The notes below the pieces were generated by a model. It saw only the letters and a program-made list of their open reading frames with translations. It was not told the DNA's origin and searched no databases. This document shows positions 25,925 through 34,551 of a stretch of 64,000 nucleotides of DNA, in pieces. The stretch is taken from NCBI RefSeq assembly GCF_024612015.1, contig NZ_CP102512.1, positions 10,106,001 through 10,170,000 of the forward strand, read 5' to 3'. The stretch's first letter is position 1. Every line of letters starts with the position of its first letter. This stretch comes from Streptomyces sp. CA-210063. Lineage in GTDB: Bacteria > Actinomycetota > Actinomycetes > Streptomycetales > Streptomycetaceae. The translations under genes were made by a program, and so were the position numbers.

Positions 25925-27124
25925 ATGCGCCTGTACCTGCTCGCACTGAACCCCACCGACTCCGTCACCGAGGGCTTCCTGCCCGCCGCCGCCCGGCTCG
26001 GCCTGGACGTCACCGTCCTCACCGACCAGCCCGATGCCCATCGCACCGCGTATCCGGAGTATCCCGAGACCGAGATCCTGGAGTGCGACGTACGCGACTA
26101 CCGCGCCGTCGTCACCCGGATCTCCACCCACCACCGGGCCGACGCCGTCTTCACCAACAGCGACCACCTCCAGACCCAGGCCGCCCTCGCAGCCCAGTAC
26201 TTCGGCCTCCCCGGCAAGGACTGGCGGGCCACCCTGCGCAGCAAGGACAAGGGTGAGATGCGCCGCCATCTGGCCACCGTCGGCGTCGACACCGTCTGGT
26301 CCGCCGAGATCACCGATCCGGCCCACCTCACCGGCCGCCTCGTCGTCGACGCCCCGTACCCCTGTGTCATCAAGCCCCGCGAAGGCGTCGCCAGCGAGGA
26401 CGTCGTCCTGGTCGACACCGCCGGGGACCTCATGGCCCGCGGCAAGGAGATCCTGACCCGCCGCCCGGGTGTCACCCTCGTCGTCGAGGAGTATCTGCCG
26501 GGTGAGCTGTACACCCTGGAGACCCTCGGCGACGGCCGCGTCCGGCACGTCCTGGGCGGCTTCCACACCGAGCTGTCCCCGCCGCCGTATTTCATCGAGG
26601 AGCGGCTGCGCTTCGTCCCGGCCCACCCCGAGCCGGTCGTCGCCCAGATCCTCGCCCAACTCGACGCGCTGGGCGTCGGGTTCGGCGCCTGCCACACCGA
26701 GTTCGTCGTGCACGACGGCCGGGCCCGCGTCATCGAGGTCAACTACCGTGCCATCGGCGACCAGTGCGACCTGCTGCTCGCCCGGCTCCTCGGCCTCCCG
26801 CTCTTCGACCACATCCTCCGCACCCACCTCGGCGAGCCGCTGCCCACCGACCTGGACATCCGGCGCGACGGCGCGGCCCGTGTGGAGTACCCCTGCGCCG
26901 AACGGGCAGGCACTCTCGTCGCCGCCCCCGCCGCGACCGAACTCACCGTCGACGGCGTCCACCTGACGTACCGTCCGCTTCGTCAGATCGGCGAACGGCA
27001 CGAGCTGTACTGGACCAACCGCGACTACCTCGGCGTCCTCCGTGCCACCGGCACCAGCCAGGAGACCGTCGACCGGGCGGTGGCGGACTTCCTCGCCGCA
27101 CAGCGCTGGGAGATCCAGCCGTGA
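25925..27124 (+). CDS. ATP-grasp ligase of NIS siderophore locus (PvsA-like)
   Basis: A 399-residue ATP-grasp protein with CVIKPREGVASEDV as the nucleotide-binding Lys region, VVEEYLPGELY and the metal-binding HTEFVVHDGRARVIEVNYRA. In vibrioferrin synthesis PvsA is an ATP-grasp ligase that joins an amino acid to a building block. The gene order here matches pvsA-B-(C)-D-E. The ATG at 25925 starts MRLYLLALNPTDSV; the ribosome site is weak (GGAAG). The stop overlaps the next GTG. Confidence 0.82.
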   Translation: MRLYLLALNPTDSVTEGFLPAAARLGLDVTVLTDQPDAHRTAYPEYPETEILECDVRDYRAVVTRISTHHRADAVFTNSDHLQTQAALAAQYFGLPGKDWRATLRSKDKGEMRRHLATVGVDTVWSAEITDPAHLTGRLVVDAPYPCVIKPREGVASEDVVLVDTAGDLMARGKEILTRRPGVTLVVEEYLPGELYTLETLGDGRVRHVLGGFHTELSPPPYFIEERLRFVPAHPEPVVAQILAQLDALGVGFGACHTEFVVHDGRARVIEVNYRAIGDQCDLLLARLLGLPLFDHILRTHLGEPLPTDLDIRRDGAARVEYPCAERAGTLVAAPAATELTVDGVHLTYRPLRQIGERHELYWTNRDYLGVLRATGTSQETVDRAVADFLAAQRWEIQP

Positions 27125-28935
27125 CCGCCGTGACCGCCGTGACCGCCGGCAACACCCCCGTCGTCGCTCCCGCTTCCGTGAACGCCGCCACGGCCGCCTC
27201 CGCCCCCATGGCCGACCCCGCATCGCAGCTGCTCACACGTGTGCTCAGCGCCCTGCTCCGCGAGGACGTCGTAGGCCTGCGCACTCGCGGCACCCTCGTC
27301 CGCCACTCGGACGGCCCCTGGCTCCGCCTGCCCGTCGACGGCGGCGACGCCCTGCTGCTGCCCGTCACCGAGGACGGATTCCAGCATGCGTACGCCGCCC
27401 GACTGCCCCTCCTCGTACGGGAGTCGGACGGCACGCCCCTCACCACCTCCGACACCGTCCTCGCCGCACTGCGCGCCCTCGCGGAGCCCGTCGACCGCGA
27501 CGGCTTCGACGCCTTCGCCGAGGAGTGCCGCCAGACGCTCGCGACGATGCGGCTGCACGAGGCGACAGGGCAGGAAGTGGCCGACGGTCTCACCGAGCTC
27601 TACGGCCCCGACCTGACCGAGTGGACGGGCCTGCGCGGCGGCCTGGCGTACGAGACCCTGGCCGCGCGTCTGGACCACCCGGTCTACCCGACGGCGCGCG
27701 GCCGCTCCGGCCTGGACGAGGACCAACTACGCGGCTTCGCACCGGAGTTCCACCCGAGCTTCGCGCTTCACTGGCTGGCACTGCCCCGGGAGTCGGTCAC
27801 CGTCGCCGGGGAACTCCCGGACGGCTGGCCCACCCCTTCCGGGCTCGGTCTCGCGGACCTCGACCGCACCCATGTCGTCCTGCCCGTCCACCCGTTGACC
27901 GTCGGCGCGCCCCTCGACGCGGCACTGCGCGAGGCGGGACTCGCGGACCGGGCCGTACTCGCCGACCGGGTGTACCTCGACGTCGTGCCCACGCTGTCCA
28001 TGCGTACGGTCGCGCCCGCCGCCGCCCCCTCCCTGCACCTCAAACTGCCCCTGGCCACCGCCACACTGGGCCTGCGCAACAAGCGCTCCATCAAGCCCGG
28101 CACCCTCGTCGACGGCGCCGCCGGACAGCGGCTGCTGGCGGCGGTGCTCGACCGCGAGCCCCGCTTCCAGGACCGCGTGCTGCACGCCGACGAGACGGTG
28201 TACGCACACGCCGGGCACGAACTGCTCGCCGTGCTGTGCCGCCGCCACCCGACGGACCTCGACGACTCGGTCGTCGTCCCCATGGCCGCCCTGCTCGCCG
28301 AGGCACCCGGCGGTGGACTGGTCGTCGACCACCTCGCCGACCGCTTCCACCACGGTGATGTGACCGCCCTGCTGGACGCCGTGCTCACCCTGCTGTTCGA
28401 CTGGCAGACCACGCTCTTCGGATACGGCATCGCCCTGGAGTCGCACCAGCAGAACGTCTCCCTGGTGTTCGGCCCCGAGCCGGGCGACCTGCGCCTCCTG
28501 CTGAAGGACAACGACGGACCGCGCATCAACGGGGCCCGGCTGGCCGCCAGGTTCGGCGAAAACGCTGGCAGCTGGGGCTTCGACGACGCCCGCACTTTCA
28601 CCACCGACGACCGCGCCGTGGCCGACGTCTTCACCACCATCACCCTCCACCTCTGCGCAGGCGCCTACGCGTTCGGCCTCGCCCGCCACGCCCGCGCCCC
28701 ACTGCCGGAGCTGCTGAGCCTCGTACGGGACCGGCTCGTCGAGGCCGTCGACCGGCTCGGCGGCGACGCGGCAGCCGTACTGCGCGCCCGCGTGCTGAAC
28801 GCGCCCGAGCTGCCGGTGAAGGCGATGGTGACCGCCGGAACCCTGCTCAGCAAGGAGCGGTCGGGCGCCGCCGACATCAACAAGCACTACACCACAGGGC
28901 CCAACTACCTGCTCCTGGTCGGTGGTTCGGCATGA
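27121..28935 (+). CDS. NIS siderophore synthetase, IucA/IucC family (PvsB-like)
   Basis: A 604-residue IucA/IucC protein. The N-terminal 30 residues are a low-complexity TAVTAVTAG lead. Core motifs are VLPVHPLT, SMRTVAPAAAPSLHLKLPLA, RNKRSIKPGTLVDG, ESHQQNVSLVF and LLKDNDGPRI. These form the adenylating active site that couples a citrate-type carboxylate to an amine or alcohol. The GTG overlaps the ATP-grasp stop. No FhuF-like tail is needed here because a separate FhuF-like gene lies upstream. Confidence 0.88.
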   Translation: MTAVTAVTAGNTPVVAPASVNAATAASAPMADPASQLLTRVLSALLREDVVGLRTRGTLVRHSDGPWLRLPVDGGDALLLPVTEDGFQHAYAARLPLLVRESDGTPLTTSDTVLAALRALAEPVDRDGFDAFAEECRQTLATMRLHEATGQEVADGLTELYGPDLTEWTGLRGGLAYETLAARLDHPVYPTARGRSGLDEDQLRGFAPEFHPSFALHWLALPRESVTVAGELPDGWPTPSGLGLADLDRTHVVLPVHPLTVGAPLDAALREAGLADRAVLADRVYLDVVPTLSMRTVAPAAAPSLHLKLPLATATLGLRNKRSIKPGTLVDGAAGQRLLAAVLDREPRFQDRVLHADETVYAHAGHELLAVLCRRHPTDLDDSVVVPMAALLAEAPGGGLVVDHLADRFHHGDVTALLDAVLTLLFDWQTTLFGYGIALESHQQNVSLVFGPEPGDLRLLLKDNDGPRINGARLAARFGENAGSWGFDDARTFTTDDRAVADVFTTITLHLCAGAYAFGLARHARAPLPELLSLVRDRLVEAVDRLGGDAAAVLRARVLNAPELPVKAMVTAGTLLSKERSGAADINKHYTTGPNYLLLVGGSA

Positions 28936-29086
28936 CCGCCGAGGCGCTCGCGATATCGCACCCCGCGTTCGGGGCCGCGCCCGGTTCGGCCCCGCCGCGC
29001 CGGTGCTGACAGGCGGCGGCGTAGCCGCCCTCACCGTCTTCGCGACCCTCCTGCCCCCACATCCGCGTACCCGCTGGAGCCACCGA
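28932..29086 (+). pseudogene. Exporter remnant at the pvsC position
   Basis: An ATG overlapping the NIS synthetase stop (ATGA) opens a 25-residue frame, MTAEALAISHPAFGAAPGSA..., ending at TGA. A second frame follows, reading PVLTGGGVAALTVFATLL, which resembles the last helix of an MFS exporter. In vibrioferrin loci the MFS exporter pvsC lies exactly here. The segment is best read as an exporter gene reduced to its first and last codons by a deletion of more than 1 kb. The assignment rests on position and a short match. Confidence 0.5.
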
Positions 29087-30814
29087 ATGCCCCCGCTCAC
29101 CGACTCGCTCGGTACCACCCACCTCCCCACCGCGGACGACGCGGTGGCCCACACCCTCCTCAACTGCCTGCTGCGCGAGGTGTCCGGCCCCGAACACCAG
29201 ACCGCCGTCATCGACGGTCACCTGCTGCTGCGCCTGCCCCGCCGCGGCCTCCTGCTCCGCGTCGCCGTCCGCCGTACGTCCCTGCTGGGCGCCCACCGCT
29301 TCACCGGCCCCGTCCAGGAGCAGTCCGGCACCGGCTGGACGGAGCTCGACTGGCGCCGTCTCGCCGAATACACACACGACGAGCTGGCCCTGCGCACCGG
29401 CGTCCGCAACGACGAGTTCCTGCACCAGATCGACTCCAGCCACCGCACCCTCGCCACCGCGCTCGCCACCCGCGAGACCACCGCGCTCGCCACTCACGAC
29501 ACGGCCCCGCACGGGCTCCCGGACTACCTCGCCTCCGAGCGGTCCCTGCTCTTCGGCCACCGTTTCCACCCCACCCCGAAGGCCCGCACGGGCGACGCGG
29601 ACGCCTGGCGGTCGTACGCCCCCGAGGCCGGCGCCTCCTTCCCGCTGCGCCACCTCGCCGTCCGCGACCACCTGATCGCCGAGGAGAGCGCCGAGGCGGG
29701 CGCCACCGCCGTGCTCGACCGGGAACGCGGCGACGTCCCCGAGGGCTACCGGCTGCTGCCCGCCCACCCCTGGCAGTACGAGATGCTGCGCGAACACCGG
29801 TTGCTGCGCGAGGCCCTCGGCCGCGGTGACATCCTCGACCTCGGCCCCGGCGGACGCGAGTACGCGGCCACCGCCTCCGTCCGCACCCTCTTCGACGGCG
29901 ACTCCTTCCTGAAGTTCAGCCTCAACGTCCGTATCACCAACTGCTTGCGAAAGAACGCCAGTTACGAACTCTCAGGCGCCGTCGCCCTCACCCGCGTCCT
30001 CGCCCCGGCCTTCACCGACCTCTCGACCCGCTTCCCCGGCAGCGCCATGCTCCGCGAACCGGCCTACCGCAGCCTCGCCGTCCCCGGCCCCGACGGCACC
30101 CCTGACCGCGCCCTCCTCGAAGGCTTCGGCGTGATCGTCCGCGAGGGCCTGTCCCGGCGACTGCTGCCCGGCACGACCCCGCTGCTCGCGGCCGCCGTCG
30201 CCGACGAGTACCCGACCAGCGCCGCCCACATCTCCCGCCTCCTCGACGGCGCGGGCCCCGCGGCCGCCCTGGACTGGTGGCGGGCCTACCTCCGCCTCCT
30301 CGTCCCGCCCGTGCTCTCCGCCTACTTCGACCACGGCCTCGTCCTGGAACCCCACCTCCAGAACGTCCTCGTCTGCGTCGACACCGACGGCATGCCCGCC
30401 CAGGTCCTCTTCCGCGATCTGGAGGGCACCAAGCTCGTCCCCGACCACCACGCCGACACCCTCGCCGCCCTGCCGCCCGAGGTCGCCGGCCCGATGTCGT
30501 ACGACGCCCGGCGTGGCTGGGACCGCGTCGTGTACTGCCTGCTCGTCAACCACGTCGCCGAGCTGCTCGCCGCCCTCGCCGACCTGCACCCCGAGACCGA
30601 GGCCGACCTGTGGGCGGCGGTCCGCGCGACCATCCGCGCCTACGCGGACGAGGAGGGCTGCCCGCCCCGCCTCTCCGCCCTGCTCGCCGGGGTGCCCCTG
30701 CCCGCCAAGACCAACCTGCTCACCCGCTGGGAGCGCAAGGCCGACCGCGAGGCCGGCTACGTCCGGCTGCCCTCCCCCCTCGCCGAGGACGTCCTCCGCT
30801 GGAGCACCCGATGA
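29087..30814 (+). CDS. NIS siderophore synthetase, IucA/IucC family (PvsD-like)
   Basis: A 575-residue IucA/IucC protein with GHRFHPTPKAR, RLLPAHPWQ, SLNVRITNCLRKN, LEPHLQNVLV and LFRDLEGTKL. This is the full NIS synthetase motif series. The start is the ATG at 29087; the open frame extends upstream only because of the exporter remnant. It would perform the second condensation of the siderophore. The stop overlaps the decarboxylase start. Confidence 0.88.
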   Translation: MPPLTDSLGTTHLPTADDAVAHTLLNCLLREVSGPEHQTAVIDGHLLLRLPRRGLLLRVAVRRTSLLGAHRFTGPVQEQSGTGWTELDWRRLAEYTHDELALRTGVRNDEFLHQIDSSHRTLATALATRETTALATHDTAPHGLPDYLASERSLLFGHRFHPTPKARTGDADAWRSYAPEAGASFPLRHLAVRDHLIAEESAEAGATAVLDRERGDVPEGYRLLPAHPWQYEMLREHRLLREALGRGDILDLGPGGREYAATASVRTLFDGDSFLKFSLNVRITNCLRKNASYELSGAVALTRVLAPAFTDLSTRFPGSAMLREPAYRSLAVPGPDGTPDRALLEGFGVIVREGLSRRLLPGTTPLLAAAVADEYPTSAAHISRLLDGAGPAAALDWWRAYLRLLVPPVLSAYFDHGLVLEPHLQNVLVCVDTDGMPAQVLFRDLEGTKLVPDHHADTLAALPPEVAGPMSYDARRGWDRVVYCLLVNHVAELLAALADLHPETEADLWAAVRATIRAYADEEGCPPRLSALLAGVPLPAKTNLLTRWERKADREAGYVRLPSPLAEDVLRWSTR

Positions 30815-32037
30815 GACAGGAGCGCCCGATCAGTCAGGAACGCCCGATGAGCCTCCCCACCCCCGCCGTACGTGACCGCGTCCTGTCCCTGCCGCCCACC
30901 GAACTCCCCGCGTACGTCTACGACTTGGCCGCCCTGCGCGCACACGCGGCACAGGTGCGCGCCGCGCTCCCCGAACGCGTCGAGCTGTACTACGCCGCCA
31001 AGGCCAACCCCGAGCCGGAGATCCTCGCCGCGGTCGGCCCGTACGTCGACGGCTACGAGGTGTCCTCCGGTGGCGAACTCGCCCATGTCGCCGAGGCCGT
31101 CCCGGGCCGTCCGCTGGCCTTCGGCGGCCCCGGCAAGACCCCGGACGAGATCCGCGCCGCCCTGCGACAGGGCGTCGAACGCTTCCATGTGGAGAGCGAG
31201 CACGACCTGCGCATGCTCGCCGAACTGGCACGCCAGACGGCGCCGGACACACGCGTGGGGGTGCTCCTCCGCTTCAACCTCGCGGTGGCCGACGGCTCAC
31301 TGGCGGGCAGCTCGCTCACCATGGGCGGCCGCCCCACCCCCTTCGGTCTGGACCCCTCACAGGCACCGAACGTCCTGCGCCCTCTCACGGACGGCACCTA
31401 CCCGCACCTCGGACTGCGCGGCATCCACGCCCACTTGGCGAGCGGACTCGACGCACCCGCGCAACTCTCCGTAGCCCGCGCGATCGTGGACTGGGCGACG
31501 GGACTCGGCGTCACCCTCTCCGAGGTGAACGTCGGCGGCGGCATGGCCGTCGACTACGCGCACCCCGAGAGCCGCTTCGACTGGAAAACATACGGCGAAG
31601 GTCTCACTCGACTCGCCGATGCCCACCCGGAACTGACGCTTCGTATCGAACCGGGCCGGGCACTGACCGCGTACTGCGGCTGGTACGTCACCGAGGTGCT
31701 GGACGTGAAGCACAGCCACGGCGAGGAGTTCGCCGTGGTCCGCGGCGGCACTCACCATCTCCGCACCCCGGCGACCAAGGGGCACGACCAGCCGTGCGCG
31801 GTGCTGCCGGTCGAGGAATGGCCGCACCCGTGGCCGCGCCCGGCGGCCGTGGGGGAGTACGTCAGTCTCACGGGGCAGCTGTGCACACCGAAGGACCTCC
31901 TCGCCCGTAACGCCCACGCGCCCGGGCTGCGGGCGGGGGACCGGGTGGCGTTCTCCCTCGCGGGCGCGTACGCGTGGAACATCTCGCACCACGACTTCCT
32001 GATGCATCCGCGCCCCGGCTTCCATTTCCTGGGCTGA
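30811..32037 (+). CDS. PLP-dependent decarboxylase, fold type III (PvsE/SbnH-like)
   Basis: A 408-residue alanine-racemase-fold decarboxylase. The PLP Lys lies in YYAAKANPEPEIL (Lys64), with SSGGELAH, NVGGGMAVDY, EPGRALTAYCGWY and the C-terminal AGAYAWNISHHDFLMHPRP. PvsE and SbnH decarboxylate an amino acid unit during siderophore assembly. Two in-frame ATGs each have a ribosome site: 30811 (GGAG, overlapping the previous stop) and 30847 (AGGAA). The 12 residues between contain a duplicated QERPIS/QERPMS. Confidence 0.87.
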   Translation: MRQERPISQERPMSLPTPAVRDRVLSLPPTELPAYVYDLAALRAHAAQVRAALPERVELYYAAKANPEPEILAAVGPYVDGYEVSSGGELAHVAEAVPGRPLAFGGPGKTPDEIRAALRQGVERFHVESEHDLRMLAELARQTAPDTRVGVLLRFNLAVADGSLAGSSLTMGGRPTPFGLDPSQAPNVLRPLTDGTYPHLGLRGIHAHLASGLDAPAQLSVARAIVDWATGLGVTLSEVNVGGGMAVDYAHPESRFDWKTYGEGLTRLADAHPELTLRIEPGRALTAYCGWYVTEVLDVKHSHGEEFAVVRGGTHHLRTPATKGHDQPCAVLPVEEWPHPWPRPAAVGEYVSLTGQLCTPKDLLARNAHAPGLRAGDRVAFSLAGAYAWNISHHDFLMHPRPGFHFLG

Positions 32038-32100
32038 TCCTGTCGAGAGCTCCGTGGCGGAACCCGCTCGCCCGCCCGACCCTCTGGGGGAGTGTGACCG

Positions 32101-32160
32101 TTGACAGGCGGGCGGACCGGGCGCAGACTCATGTCCACAATGCAGTGAAGTGAATTTCAC
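32101..32160 (+). promoter_or_regulatory. pobA promoter and palindromic operator
   Basis: TTGACA at 32101-32106 and CAGACT at 32124-32129 are spaced by 17 bases and fit a vegetative promoter. The palindrome GTGAATTTCAC at 32150-32160 lies just downstream and would suit an aromatic-acid repressor or activator. No regulator gene is next to it. Confidence 0.5.
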
Positions 32161-32225
32161 CAGACGAACAAGGTCGGCGCCCGGGGGACGGGACGCGGCT
32201 CGTCCTCAACGACGAGGAGTACTCA

Positions 32226-33416
32226 ATGCACACCACCGTCGGCATCATCGGCGGCGGCCCGGCGGGACTGCTGCTGGCCCGTCTGCTGCACAACGCGGGA
32301 ATCGACAGTGTGGTTCTGGAACGCAAGGACCGCACATATGTCGAACAGCGCCAGCGTGCCGGAATCCTGGAGCAGGCCACCGTCGACGTGCTGCGCGCCG
32401 CCGGCGCGGGGGCGCGACTGGATGCCGAGGGCATGCCCCACGACGGCATCGAGCTGCGCTTCGACGGCCGCGCCCACCGCGTCGACTTCCCCGAGCTGAC
32501 CGGCGGGCGCCGGGTGTGGGTCTACGCCCAGACCGAGGTCGTCAAGGACCTCATCGCCCTCCAGCTCACCGACGGCGGACCCCTGCTGTTCGAGGCCGAG
32601 GTGCACGCGGTCGAGGGCGCCGACACCGACCGCCCGCTCATCCGCTACACCCACGAGGGTCGCGAACAGACTCTGACCTGCGACTACGTGGTCGGCTGCG
32701 ACGGCTTCCACGGCGTCGCACGCAACGCTGTCCCGGACGGGGTGCGGACGACGTACGAGCGGACGTACCCCTACTCCTGGCTGGGCATCCTCGCCGACGC
32801 CCCGCCCGTCTACGACGAGCTGATCTACGCCCACTCCGAGCGCGGCTTCGCACTGGCGAGCATGCGGTCGCTGTCCGTGAGCCGTCTCTACCTCCAGGTC
32901 CCGAACGGCACCGACCCCGCCGACTGGTCCGACGAGCAGGTCTGGGACGAGCTGGACGCCCGCTTCGCCCTCACCGCGAACCCGGGGTGGCGGCTCAAGC
33001 GCGGGCCCGTCACCTCCAAGGCCGTCCTGCCGATGCGTAGCCATGTCACCGAGCCGATGCGTCACGGCCGGGTCTTCCTGGCCGGTGACGCCGCCCACAT
33101 CGTGCCGCCCACCGGCGCCAAGGGGCTCAACCTGGCCGCCACCGATGTCATCGTGCTGGCCCGTGCCTTCGCGCGGCTCAGGGAGACAGGCTCGTCCGAA
33201 CTGCTCGACACGTACTCCGACACCTGTCTGCGCCGGGTGTGGCGGGCCGAGCACTTCTCCTACTTCATGACCACGACGCTGCACGTCGACCCGGCCCAGT
33301 CCCCGTTCGAGACCAGGCTCCAGCTCTCCCAGCTCGACCGCGTCGCCACCTCACGGCACGCGGCGGCCGAGCTGGCGGAGAACTACACGGGGCTGCCGCT
33401 GGACACCGCGTCCTAG
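32226..33416 (+). CDS. pobA: 4-hydroxybenzoate 3-monooxygenase PobA
   Basis: A 396-residue FAD monooxygenase with GIIGGGPAGLLLARLL (FAD ADP motif), CDYVVGCDGFHG (the DG motif) and HGRVFLAGDAAHIVPPTGAKG (FAD ribityl site). RQRAGILEQATVDVL is characteristic of PobA. It hydroxylates 4-hydroxybenzoate to protocatechuate with NADPH or NADH. A GAGGAG ribosome site precedes the ATG. It stands alone with its own promoter and terminator; protocatechuate ring-cleavage genes are not nearby. Confidence 0.9.
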   Translation: MHTTVGIIGGGPAGLLLARLLHNAGIDSVVLERKDRTYVEQRQRAGILEQATVDVLRAAGAGARLDAEGMPHDGIELRFDGRAHRVDFPELTGGRRVWVYAQTEVVKDLIALQLTDGGPLLFEAEVHAVEGADTDRPLIRYTHEGREQTLTCDYVVGCDGFHGVARNAVPDGVRTTYERTYPYSWLGILADAPPVYDELIYAHSERGFALASMRSLSVSRLYLQVPNGTDPADWSDEQVWDELDARFALTANPGWRLKRGPVTSKAVLPMRSHVTEPMRHGRVFLAGDAAHIVPPTGAKGLNLAATDVIVLARAFARLRETGSSELLDTYSDTCLRRVWRAEHFSYFMTTTLHVDPAQSPFETRLQLSQLDRVATSRHAAAELAENYTGLPLDTAS

Positions 33417-33460
33417 CCGGTCACACCACATGACCGCACTGGCGCGCACGGACATGACTG

Positions 33461-33493
33461 ACGGGCCCACCCCCGAAAAAGGGGTGGGCCCGT
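33461..33493. terminator. Bidirectional terminator
   Basis: A perfect 13-base stem ACGGGCCCACCCC (33461-33473) and its complement (33481-33493) surround the loop CGAAAAA. It separates pobA from the convergent DUF6479 gene and can serve both. Confidence 0.85.
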
Positions 33494-33509
33494 AGCCGTG
33501 TGGTCGATG

Positions 33510-33872
33510 TCAGTGGGCGCCGAGGCCGCCGCTCCCGAAGGAGCCGCTGCTGCCCTTGCTCCAGCGCGGCCGCTTCTTCTCCTCGCTCGGGCGGGAGCCC
33601 ATGTTTCCGTGCACCTCGTACGGTGTCAGCCGGTAGTCGCTCTTGGGGATCTCGTCCGGCTCGCGGTTCACCCGCTCCTCACGGACAGGGCCGCCGTCCG
33701 GCATGCGGGGCTGCTCCTCGGGGCGCGGCCGGCGCGGCTCACGTGCCCGTACGCGAGCGCCCAGCCAGATGGCGCCGATCAGCATGGCCACCACGACGAC
33801 GCCTGCCAGGAACGGTGCGATACCGCCCAGTACGCTTCGTTCTGCGGCTATATCAGTCCATTCCATGTTCAT
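33510..33872 (-). CDS. DUF6479 family small membrane protein
   Basis: A 120-residue protein with one N-terminal helix (about residues 16-36, IAPFLAGVVVVAMLIGAIWL). A charged tail contains REPRRPRPEEQPRMPDGGPV and ends in KGSSGSFGSGGLGAH. This pattern is common and conserved in Streptomyces but has no known function. The ATG at 33872 or 33866 is used; upstream codons to 34055 are unlikely. Confidence 0.75.
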   Translation of the reverse strand: MNMEWTDIAAERSVLGGIAPFLAGVVVVAMLIGAIWLGARVRAREPRRPRPEEQPRMPDGGPVREERVNREPDEIPKSDYRLTPYEVHGNMGSRPSEEKKRPRWSKGSSGSFGSGGLGAH

Positions 33873-34012
33873 AAGGGATGAATACCCCCTAAAAGGTCGA
33901 GTGAACCGGCCCGCTTCGAACAGCTTGTGCCCGGGTGCCCTGTGTCCCGCCCTCGGAAACGGAACCCGGTGCACCGTGTGCGGCGCGGATGCTGCCCACC
34001 GTGTTTGGCCGC

Positions 34013-34414
34013 ATGGCCTCCGGCTACCCGCCCGTTGTGACCTCGACAACGACATCCCACCAGGAACTCGTCCGGTTCCTCGAGGACCGCTTCGCCTGTG
34101 CGCAGGCGTGCACGGAGTGTGCGCGTGCCTGTGCGCTGCGGGCGAGCCTCGCCGATCCGGACGGGCCCGAAGACCAGGAAAAGATGCGACGCAAGGGCAT
34201 CATGTGCGCGGAGGTGTGCGACGCCACCTGCAGGGTGCTCTCCGAGCAGCCCGGCCTCGACGAGGCCGGTATCCGCGTGCAGGTGGAGTGGTGCCGAACC
34301 GTCTGCCTCGAATGCGCGCACGTCTTCGACGAGCACCCCGGCGCGGAGGACGGCGCCAAGGCCTGCCGTGAGTGCGCCCAGGCCTGCACGGACTTCCTCG
34401 CCACCCTCGGCTGA
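34013..34414 (+). CDS. Cys-rich four-helix bundle copper-binding protein (DUF326/Csp-like)
   Basis: A protein of about 133 residues with twelve or more Cys arranged as CAQACTECARAC, CAEVCDATC, CRTVCLECA and CRECAQAC on predicted helices. This is the pattern of Csp-type cytosolic copper-storage bundles. No signal peptide is visible, so it would buffer Cu(I) in the cytoplasm. The start is uncertain: ATG at 34013, ATG at 33989 and GTG at 34037 are all open and none has a good ribosome site. Confidence 0.7.
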   Translation: MASGYPPVVTSTTTSHQELVRFLEDRFACAQACTECARACALRASLADPDGPEDQEKMRRKGIMCAEVCDATCRVLSEQPGLDEAGIRVQVEWCRTVCLECAHVFDEHPGAEDGAKACRECAQACTDFLATLG

Positions 34415-34494
34415 ACCCCCGGTCTCGCGGGAGGAGGGGCGGGATCTCCGGGGGAATCGGCCGGACCGCACCGCTCCCACGTGTTCCCAATTAC

Positions 34495-34508
34495 TGGAAC
34501 ACGTTCTA
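34495..34508. promoter_or_regulatory. KstR-like operator upstream of acyl-CoA dehydrogenase
   Basis: TGGAACACGTTCTA fits the KstR consensus TnnAACnnGTTnnA exactly. It lies 44 bases before the acyl-CoA dehydrogenase start. KstR is a TetR repressor of sterol catabolism in actinobacteria; related TetR proteins use similar sites. Confidence 0.55.
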
Positions 34509-34551
34509 GCGTGTGCGCCGTCAGGTCGGCCTTGGGGAGCCTGGAGGCGCC

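Noticed and set aside
25593..25949. A 118-codon frame before the ATP-grasp gene, considered as a small siderophore gene.
   Set aside because: It reads through the binding-protein tail in the wrong frame and shows no family pattern.
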